Assembly (NCBI GenBank): GCA_951640165.1
Contig: OX621242.1
Span: 16,733,501 to 16,797,500, forward strand
Length of the DNA stretch: 64,000 bases
Reading direction: 5' to 3'
Source: Pseudoips prasinana
Lineage: Eukaryota > Arthropoda > Insecta > Lepidoptera > Nolidae
This document shows, in pieces, positions 55,241-64,000 of the stretch (positions are counted from its first letter, which is position 1; the number at the start of each line of letters is the position of its first letter). A program made the translations under genes and the position numbers. The notes below the pieces were generated by a model that saw only the letters and a list, made by a program, of their open reading frames with translations, had not been told where the DNA came from and did not search any database.

Positions 55241-57461
55241 GTCTTTACTGTTTTCGTATCTCATAGGTAAGGATAGAGACCAACTAATTATTACAAACTC
55301 CTACAAATATAGGTGTGATGTTTCTTTCTCCTAAATATATTTATTTAAGCTCTGAGTAAGCGATACATCTTACGAGTATATTAAACTAGTTTTGCTATCT
55401 TGATTCTTGTCTTTATACCGCTAGTTGCCCTGTCATGATCGGTACCTATTTAAACTGCCTTGAGACATAGATTAGTCAACTTGGTGTATGAGCCAGGAAT
55501 ATTACCTATTTTCTTTAAATTAGATTACAGGCCTATTGTTTAGGTAAAGTTATGAAAATCTCAACATTTCCTTTCCTTAAATTTGTTCTACGAGTACCTA
55601 TTTATATAGTTAATAGAAAGATCTTATACGTAAGCTGATATTCTTGCTGTTGTTTTTTATTTTAATTTTATGGAGTAACGTCTATTGCCACTTCAAATGT
55701 TGATTATTCGTTGCAAGTTTAACACATTCTCCGATACGCACTTTTTATGTAATATATAGTCAATATATAACATAAAAATATTGTTTAGCAAAAAAATAAA
55801 TAAACGGTTTTTGCGTTTCCTGTTAAATTCTATTTGGGTAGATAGAAGATCATGTCACTTCATCGTCGATAGGCATTTTTGGTGTTCGGGTATAGTTATC
55901 AAGTATATTACGCACCGTCACTGCTACTTACATAGTTACTCATTCATTCTAGACTGACGTGTTGAAAAATATTTCAGTAAGAGTTACCTTTTTATCGCTT
56001 GGTCATAATGGATATCTCTACAAACTTTTTTTGAGTAGGTACCTAGATATAAGTTATAAACGTGAATTTTGACGAGAAAAAATATGTTGTGAATCGTAAG
56101 ATTGATAGTTTTTTCATCCCGGGCCGACACTTGGTAGATATTGGTAATGATACGGACCACTGATCTGATTTAAACCATCTTCAGATCAAAAGTGCTAAGT
56201 CATTACTCACTTAACTGTAGAAACTTACTTAATAAGAGATGGTTTATACCTAGCTACAATATTTATCTAGCAAAAATAGCGATCTTTTAGACTGGATCTT
56301 CTTGAAATGGAAGCGTACCTGCTGTGTTTTATTCTGCTGGGTCTTCTCAGGTTGAATTGATTAGGTCTGGTAGCAGTATAAACACACGGCAAGATCAACA
56401 AAAATAAAATGATATTTTTTAGGCAGTTGTTTAGCATGTCATATTAATAAATGTAACTAAAAATATATAATGGTTAAAAGTATGTACCTTATAATTACTT
56501 TGACAATAACTTAAATACCATTTTATATAATTTAGACATTACTGTCAATTTAAACATTACTGTCATATCAAAGTATTTATTCTAAATGATTCAATAAACC
56601 GAATGTAAAGAAACCGTACCTAGAAATGATGATGTATACTTAACAAAACTACTTCAAACATGTTCTAACTATTTACAACCGCTTTTTTAACTCGACGTCA
56701 TTAAGAACCTTTTAATTTTATGTTATAATTTTCAATGTGTTTATAAATAAGGATATTAGTGCGTAGAATCCCAATGAGTCGTTATTAGACCACCGTTAAA
56801 AACTCCAAAAGCTTTACTTTATAATTATGATAACTCGAATTAATTATTTTGTATATAGTAAGATATAATAAAGAATTTTCAGATTGGAGACTAATTTTAT
56901 AAAATGCTCTTAGAGGACGCTATAGACGGATGCGCCTGAGGCGAATATTTCAGCTATAAAAAGGGACTGTACGTATGGCAAAGGGCTCAATGGATTCTAC
57001 TATACTAAGACGCAATCAGTAAGAGGCCATCTTCTGTGCCCTCTGTTCTAATGTACTTAGTCTTTTAGTCGCTATATCTAGGGTAATAGCGCACTGAGAT
57101 GCATTCTTCGGCCGTTGTTGGATACCGCGTTCTGTACTAAGAGTAAGTAAATCCCTTGGGCTTTTTACGAAAAAGTATACTGAGATGGGCCATCAGATCA
57201 CCCTCCCGGGTATCACAGGGAAGGATAAATTCGTCGATCACTCAACAACGGCATGTTTCGTCACTTGATCAGACACTAATTTTCAAATATATTTAACTGG
57301 CAACAAAGATTATTAAGCAGTGCGTTTCAATTCGATAGAATTTATAGTTGCTGAGATATAGGTAGACAAATGGACAGATTAAGTCGCACCTTAGGTTTTC
57401 AGTTTGGCCGGAACCCTAAAAATGAAAGTGAAGTTCCGACATAATTATAATTATTTAATTT
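55241..57461. other. No gene seen
   Basis: 2.2 kb of AT-rich DNA with no coding frame, RNA gene or repeat that I can support. Confidence 0.4.
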
Positions 57462-57700
57462 GACGGGCCAGCTTGCGTGGTTAGTAGATACTTGCCTTTC
57501 ACATCGGAGGTCGCGGGTTCTATGCCCACCCAGGACAGATAAGAGTGAGTCTAATTATTTACATAACAATGTATTTACAAAAGAAAAGTATATGTAATAT
57601 ATCAGTTATCTAGTTTCCATAATACAAGCTCTGCTTAGTTTGGGATCAGATGGTCGTGAGTAAATAATGTCCCAGGATATTATTATTATATTACTACAAA
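57462..57700 (+). mobile_element. tRNA-derived SINE (family B)
   Basis: Head 'gccagcttgcgtggttagtag' with B-box-like 'CGGGTTCTATGCCC', then 'gctctgcttagtttgggatcag atggtcgtgag' and tail 'aataatgtcccaggatattattatta'. Confidence 0.75.
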
Positions 57701-57714
57701 AACTATTATTTATT

Positions 57715-58010
57715 ATAATATAATAATAATGAATCATCTGTTTGAATTTCGGCCAGTCTCAATGGAGACTGATCATTTGCGGGGTACATTATTATTGTGC
57801 ACAAGGGTGTGCGCAAACATAGGCGAACTTTCTATTCAGTCACTCTTATAAACAGATGAGACGACTAGCGACAAGGCCGGAAAGACGTCAGGTACAGGAC
57901 CGACGACGGCCTTACGGGGTGGAAATAACGCCAACTCTCGGACTTAGGGCTGATACTGAGCAATTTTTCGTTACAGGTAAGTCCCAAAAGCACTTTTTGG
58001 CCTAACCCTC
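57715..58010 (-). mobile_element. tRNA-derived SINE (family C), rearranged
   Basis: The left part matches 26690-26790 (gaatttcggccagtctcaat, tgcggggtacatt, tgtgcgcaaaca). The right part 'gtcccaaaagcactttttggcc' is also shared. About 120 bases of unrelated, GC-richer DNA (57855-57975) lie between them. Confidence 0.6.
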
Positions 58011-58756
58011 GACGAGCCAGTACGTATTTGCACCTACTGGTGCGGTTAAGTATACTTGTATTTCGAGTTTAAGGTGTTTAAAGGTAGTTTAAATTAGCGA
58101 CGACATGAATCTCGTTAAGCCATAATCGAGAATACGATTCAACAGGCATTTTATGTAGGTTTTTTACTCTACTGCTAAAATTATACTACAGTAAGTATTT
58201 AAAATAATAGGCAGTCGTACATCAGTAGATACCTAAAGTTATAATCTGATATGCAATTCTAACTGAGAAAAAAAGAAAACAAAGTATTTGTGAATGTATT
58301 TTAGTTTTCAATATGAACTTTGTTACGTGCAAAAATAACACAGGTCATCATTTATTCGGATGGTCGGTCCCCTGGCGGCAGTCGTATTCATAAACAAGTG
58401 CAGTGGAAGTTTGGCAGCAAAGTTTTTTGTGTATTTACGGTGTCGCGCGCCGGGACTCGCCGTTGCATCCCAATTCCCATTCTCTATCATACACATAGAC
58501 TTTTGGCAAACGTAACCAGAACCCGGCAGAATAAATCGTCAGTCGATATCGCAGAATGTTACTGTACGTAAACATACAAAAATAAAAGGCTTTACTTTAG
58601 CTTGCATAATGGAACGTTAAATTAGTTTAAGTACCTACTATAGTAATTCTAAGTAGCCTTTCTGACTGTCATAGTTAACTATAATGCACTACTTTGGCGG
58701 CAATGGCGACTTGTAATTTGATGATATGGGCAATAAGTAACACGATATATAATTCA
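58011..58756. other. No gene seen
   Basis: A short ORF at 58320-58571 has no recognisable domain. No other signal. Confidence 0.35.
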
Positions 58757-59910
58757 TTGCTACGCTTGACACGTAGCAGTTGCTACGCTTGGCACGTAGC
58801 AGTTGTTACATAGACATAGTCGATATTACTAATCATAAATGCCTCCTTTATGCTGATGACATCTCCATAATTGCTACTACTGATAAAAAATGTAAATCAA
58901 TTCATGATCATGAAATGGACATAAATAATACAATTGACAATTTAATTGACTGGTTAAACAATAATAATTTATCTATCAATCTGACTAAATCCGTATACAT
59001 ACAATTTAATAAATCTCATATTGATAAATTTAATTTTAAAATGACTATACCCAAAATTACACAAGTGACACAAACTAAGTTTTTAGGAGTAATAATAGAC
59101 GAACATTTAGACTGGAAAGCGCACGTCGACAGTGTATGCACCAAAATAAATAAATTTGTATATGCCCTTAAGCAAATAAAGAATGTCACCAACATTAAAA
59201 CGGCTATGATGTCGTACCGTGCGTATGTTGAGTCGTTACTACGGTATGGACTAATCACGTGGGGAAACAGCACTGACAACCATAGAGCATTCATTGCCCA
59301 GAAAAAATGTGTACGAGGCATGTATGGCATCCCTTATGATGAATCATGTCAACCAATTTTTAAAAAGCTTGGGTTGCTACCACTTCCTTCATTATATATT
59401 TATGAAGCGTGTATGTTTGTACATAAACATAAAGAACTATTTAAAAAAGTAGGAGAAATTTGTTCTAGAAGTCGGCGGGATCAACATAGACTTGTACTTG
59501 ACGAGATCCCTAGGTCAACAAAATATAACAAAAGCAGTCTGGCTATGTGTGTACGTCTATATAATAAATTACCTAACAATCTAAAAATACTAGAATACAG
59601 ATTATTTAGAATTGAGCTATATAAATGGTTAAATGGAAATAACTTCTATAGCACTAAGGAATTCCTGTAACTGAAAATTTGCATGCCTTAATTTTTAAGC
59701 AAAACATGTATGGTCTAATTGTATTTTTAACAGCTTTGTATACCATGTTTTTTGGCAAATAAAGATATGACTTATGACTTATGACTTACAGTTGGCACGT
59801 AGCAGTTGCTACGCTTGGCGCGTAGCAGTTGCTACATTTGGCACATAGCAGTTGCTACGCTTGGCATGTAGCAGTCGCTACGCATGACACGTAGCAGTAG
59901 CTACTTTTGA
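58757..59910. repeat. 23-bp minisatellite, interrupted by a LINE
   Basis: Units follow TTGGCACGTAGCAGTTGCTACGC. About two copies are at 58757-58806 and five at 59789-59910, in phase. Each unit contains the near-palindrome GTAGCAGTTGCTAC. The LINE 58807-59788 lies between the two blocks. Confidence 0.85.
58807..59788 (+). mobile_element. 5'-truncated LINE (CR1/Jockey group)
   Basis: The open frame to 59670 starts inside the reverse transcriptase at KCLLYADDISII (catalytic YADD). It continues with TKFLGVIIDEHLDWKAH, YGLITWGNS and AQKKCVRGMYGI, and ends SLAMCVRLYNKLPNN ... FYSTKEFL. The tail after AATAAAG is ATGACTT repeated. It is a relative of the LINE at 49330-53730 (same order: KFVYALKQ, RYGL-W-GN, QKKC) but a different family. 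No stop or frameshift in 860 bases. Confidence 0.85.
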
Positions 59911-61039
59911 TAAGTATTGCATATTATAGAGGACACGAACCTGTCACGTTCATGTTTTACAAGTAGTATATGTTACGGAGAATACGAAGTTAGTATCACG
60001 GTTGCCATCTAGATCTATATACGGATAAAAAAGAACTCGGAATATTTAAATTTCAATTTTATTGCATCATGGTAGTATAAATGTATACTATAATGTGTAC
60101 ATTAGCGGAACATTTTAGATGAATAGTTAGTTTTTGATACATGCACTACTAAGATGTTTCCTTTGACATTAGTGATGTTTAAGATTTTTCTTGATATAAA
60201 TGGTATTAAATTTTGAGTTAAAACCAAATTGACGAAGATTGCTGATGACACGTATCAGAGGAAGTTGGTATCTCGACCCTGCAAATATAACATTACCTAC
60301 ATTTGGTTTATATCTCGAGTGCTCAAAAGTTTCAACTAAACCCGTATCGCGATGATATTGGCCAACAATAGTTGAAAGAGGTTGCTGGCGACAAAGAATA
60401 ACTAAAAGGGGCCATAATTGGTGATTAATTTTGAGTGTGTGGCAATAATAGAATGGAAATTACGTTGAAACAAAGGTGCAATAATAAAGCCAAGGCAAAG
60501 CGAGGAAAAATCACGTTAAGTTCAGCCAGGCGTGAAGGTTCTCATTACTGTTTTATTTGATTACAACGCCACAAATAACTAATTCAAGTACAAAAGATTA
60601 AGAAGGAAAACCTAGACGTTTTAAGCTGTTTGCTTTAAGCGTCCGCAAAAAGACCAGAATTGTGGAACAATCTCGTTCCAAATGCAACACTCATTATTTT
60701 GCAGCTTTATGTATTAATGTTTTCAACTTATGATTCAAAACACAAAGCAATACAAAAATAGCAATGCAAAAAAACGATAATTGCAGTTAATGTATGTTTA
60801 GGTAAATCTTACAGGAAAATTTAATGATGCTTCTAATAATTACCACAGTTATTTGATATATAACAAACACAAAATTTAAATTTATTAAAGATATTTGATG
60901 TAGTTTTATTTCTTTATGAATGACTGAATAACTTTTGTTTACCTTTTTAAAGGCGTGAGAATATTACTCAATGTGTTTACTTTTTACACATATATATTTT
61001 TTAAAAGCATGATTTTTATACCGAGACTGTAAGTAAAGT
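59911..61039. other. No gene seen
   Basis: AT-rich DNA without supported features. Confidence 0.4.
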
Positions 61040-61200
61040 CGTAAAAAACTGGCCAAGTGCGAGTCGGACTCGCCCATGAAAGTTTCCGTAACAGCAAATA
61101 TTTCAGTTGATTAAATGAAAGGTAAATTGCGGTTTACGATTTACGACGTATTAAAAAAAAACTACTTACTAGATCTCGTTCAAACCAATTTTCGTTGTTA
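61040..61200 (-). repeat. GGGTTCCGTA-family repeat, part
   Basis: 'ggccaagtgcgagtcggactcgcccatg', 'ttcagttgattaaatgaaagg', 'actacttactagatctcgttcaaacc'. Continues the family into the rearranged region at 61221-61774. Confidence 0.7.
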
Positions 61201-61220
61201 GTTTGCATGCTGTTTACATT

Positions 61221-61774
61221 CTTAGATTTTCTTAAAAATTAAATAATTAATGACTACATAAAGTACCACGTAAAATACTATTTCTGTAACTTATTTGTAC
61301 TAATTTTAAGATTGATCATTTTATATAAAATTCTATTTTATACAATATGTTTCTCATTTTTAGGGTTCCGTAGTCAGTGAGTAGAAAGTGGTAAAATGAG
61401 TGTCGGGGGGACACTCATTTTACCACTTTGGACGCGGCTCTCGCGCTATTCAGTTTAGAAAAAAATGATATTAGAAACCTCAATATCATTTTTGAAGACC
61501 TATCCATATATACCCCACATGTATGGGTACGATGAAAAACATTTTTTTGAGTTTCAGTTCTATGTATGGGGTAGAAAGACACACATGACGAATCTATCGG
61601 GTTCCGTTTTTTGCCATTTGACTATGGAACCCTAAAAATGAGAAAAATATTGTATAAAATAGAATTTTATATAAAATGATCAATCTTAAAATTAGTACAA
61701 ATAAGTTACAGAAATAGTATTTTACGTGGTACTTTATGTAGTCTTTAATTATTAAATTTTTAAGAAAATCTAAG
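61221..61774. repeat. 155-bp inverted repeat around a GGGTTCCGTA-repeat fragment
   Basis: The arms 61221-61375 and 61620-61774 are reverse complements with only a few differences. They run from 'cttagattttcttaaaaatt' to 'agggttccgtagtc'. The 244-base centre holds repeat sequence (tcaatatcatttttgaagacctatcc) and an inner perfect hairpin at 61385-61429. Confidence 0.9.
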
Positions 61775-63349
61775 AAATTAATATCTAATTTTCAGAGACA
61801 ATTAACATTCTCCATAGTTACTTAGAACCTTTGAAATGGCATATTTTAATATTTTAGTACTGACTGAGACTAACATAAAGACAGATGGTTTATAATTTTC
61901 CATTAAAGTGTTTAAATTGGGCAGGTGACAAAATCTATGTGTATATCGACGCCCAAACTTTTATATATATTAAGTTATTAAAGGGCTTTTAGAAATACGA
62001 CCCGCTATGAAATTTCTCATTTAATTAACAATGAAGATACAGGAAATTTAAGAAATAGTTCTGTATTTACATTTTATCAGTTCAAAATCACAAAGACAAC
62101 GTAACGCGTTTTTCCAAGATATTAACACAATTCTTTACATAAAGTAATCTTTAGTAGCTTTGAACATAACAATGGTAAACTCGCTGCCGGTCAAGAAACA
62201 AATTCAGAGCAAGAAAGCATATTTCCCCAGTGACGTATTACAAAGTCAACAAGCTGTGGACCTGAGAAATAAATAAGGGAAAACTCACGATAAATGTAAA
62301 AAAAATCATTTGCCTTAAATGTGGTTATGTACCATTTTTGTAAGACATGTAAAATGAAAGTAGAATTAAAATTAAAATGAATTCAATACCGAATAGAATA
62401 ATTCGGATTACCTATATTTAAAAAAATAAGGTAAGGTAACCAATATTATTTGAATTACTTAAAATACAGTTATTATAAAGCAAACAAAAGCTTTTAAGGC
62501 TTTTTAAAAGGATTGTTACTGCGGTTTACTATACTATCAATTATTATATAATGATACGTTGTGACAAAAGGATAATATTTATCAAAATGAAATTGATAAA
62601 CAATTTAGAAAATTTCCTTTGAAATCCAGTCCAGTGATTACTGACCTTGTGACCGTGAATCATCAAAATTACTTTAGAAAAGTAATCCGTGAATTCAAAA
62701 TATTGCAGAAAATCCGTCAAAAGGTAATTTTTTTTACTTGTTTTACAAAAAAATGCAATAAATACTAAGAAACTTTATGAACCTCAATTTCTGAGTAGTA
62801 TTCGATTAAATGAGATTTTAAGAAATCAGCTTTTCGGTATCTTTATACAAAAAGGTGAAATATAAACTACCTTATTTTCGCATATCTTTGTTCAATTTGC
62901 AATGCGAAGGTGAAGCTAAAACTATTTGGTATTTGTAATATAATTAGGGTAGGTACTTGAACGGGTACGTTGATAACGTACCTTCATATATTCATAATAC
63001 ACTGATAAAAGTGGTACCTAATGCGATAGTGAGCCATCTTATAACGATTTGTCGCTACCCTGCGGCCCTGCTATAGCTATAAAGGTCAATTTCCTCTAGA
63101 CTTCGGCGTTAAGTATAACAATTCTAGGATTTTAGTTATATTCCCTAACAAGTAGCATTATAATTCTTCGTGGATTTTTATGCTACGATTAAAGATAAGC
63201 ACTAATAAGCATATTTCTTGAAATATTGAGAACATACCTGTTTTTCGATTTTCAAGGATCATCCTTATTCATAAACTTGATTTACATGTATCTAGTTAAC
63301 ATGGAAAAATAATGAGTTCATAATTAATATTTTCTAAGAAATATGTTTG
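61775..63349. other. No gene seen
   Basis: 1.6 kb of AT-rich DNA with no coding frame or repeat that I can support. Confidence 0.4.
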
Positions 63350-63530
63350 CCACCGGATAACTGATATACTACAAATACTACTTTTGTTATGTAATTACGT
63401 ACCTATATATACCTAGAAGCTGAACTAACAGACATGTTCTTGCAGACAATATCTTTCCTGGGTGGGAATCGAGCCCACGAGCTGCGGCATACAAGACAAG
63501 CATTTACCAACTACGCTAACTTACCTTTTA
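63350..63530 (-). mobile_element. tRNA-derived SINE (family B), 3'-truncated
   Basis: The minus strand has a head with B-box-like 'GGGCTCGATTCCC', the preceding 'gttagcgtagttggtaaatgc', then 'gatattgtctgcaag' and 'tctgttagttcagc'. The usual 'gctctgcttagtttggg' tail is missing. Confidence 0.6.
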
Positions 63531-63597
63531 TTGGGTACAAAATACGATCAACATATTTGGAATATTATTATACAACTTGTACAATAATATTCCTGTA

Positions 63598-64000
63598 CTA
63601 GCTGTGCCCGTGACTTCGTTCGCGTGGATGTCGGAACTTAAGAATGTATTTTTTAGTGTAAAGCGCTGTGGGAGGATACCGAACACATTTTTTTAATTTA
63701 ATTTATTGCTTCTTTATTTTACCTGTGGAACCATCTGGAGCGTACACAAAAACGTTATTGGGGTTGTTTACGCGTGAAAGAGCTACGTATAGTTGACCAT
63801 GGGAAAAGCATCCAATACTTAGGTCCACCCCCGCAACGGATAATGTCTGGACCTGAGCTTTACTAATCGTCATGGCATAACAGAGACTGACTGGGAATTG
63901 CACTCGTTTGAAAGAGAAAGGAAAGTTTTTAGGAATTCCTTGGAATAAAAACAATATCACCGGCGCCGCAACCTGTTAATATTTCAGCTTCGATAATGTT
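63598..64000 (-). mobile_element. Helitron 3' part with helicase C-terminus, cut by window edge
   Basis: Terminal CTAG at 63598 after A, with the hairpin 'cgcgaacgaagtcacgggcacag', the same 3' end as 34375. Frame 63960-63703 reads FLFQGIPKNFPFSFK, VSLCYAMTISKAQ, VAGVDLSIGC and GQLYVALSRVNNP, the last motifs of the Pif1-like Helitron helicase. It is open to a natural stop. This copy is less damaged than the one at 34.5 kb. The rest lies beyond the window. Confidence 0.85.

Noticed and set aside
58320..58571. 83-residue ORF as a candidate gene
   Set aside because: No domain, no splice context and no relatives in the window.

Overview
The window looks like nuclear DNA of a lepidopteran insect (moth or butterfly). 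The evidence is three intron-bearing genes with insect-type short exons, plus repeat families typical of Lepidoptera: the GGGTTCCGTA / GGCCAAGTGCGAGTCGGACTCG repeat, several tRNA-headed SINE families, Helitrons ending in a hairpin plus CTAG, Jockey/CR1/R1-group LINEs and a BEL/Pao element. Species cannot be decided from the sequence alone. All exon joins below were worked out by hand from reading frame and GT/AG sites; no alignment or search was run.

The first 33.8 kb hold the host genes. A ZNF800-like zinc-finger gene lies on the minus strand (6030-15947, nine coding exons, 1189 aa, plus a likely non-coding first exon near 16.45 kb). UBA3, the catalytic subunit of the NEDD8-activating enzyme E1, lies on the plus strand (19221-26483, six coding exons, 449 aa). 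SEC11, the catalytic subunit of the ER signal peptidase complex, lies on the plus strand (28551-33715, four coding exons, 178 aa). All three reading frames close without defects. They are independent housekeeping or regulatory genes, not an operon. Their introns carry MITEs, SINEs, small Helitrons and hairpins. The most striking case is two 584-bp copies of one TA-flanked MITE facing each other across a single ZNF800-like exon.

From 34 kb to the end I found no host gene; the DNA is mostly nested mobile elements. A 3.0-kb Helitron (34375-37367) sits inside an older DNA transposon. A Mutator-like element (MULE) with long inverted ends and an intact 8-bp target duplication runs from 40740 to 48760. 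It has been split by a Jockey-type LINE and by a degraded BEL/Pao retrotransposon (42448-48099). A nearly complete two-ORF LINE follows on the minus strand (49330-53730). A 5'-truncated LINE lies inside a 23-bp minisatellite (58757-59910). A 155-bp-arm inverted repeat lies at 61221-61774, and a second Helitron runs off the right edge. The insertion history can be read from target-site duplications and from insert-free copies elsewhere in the window.
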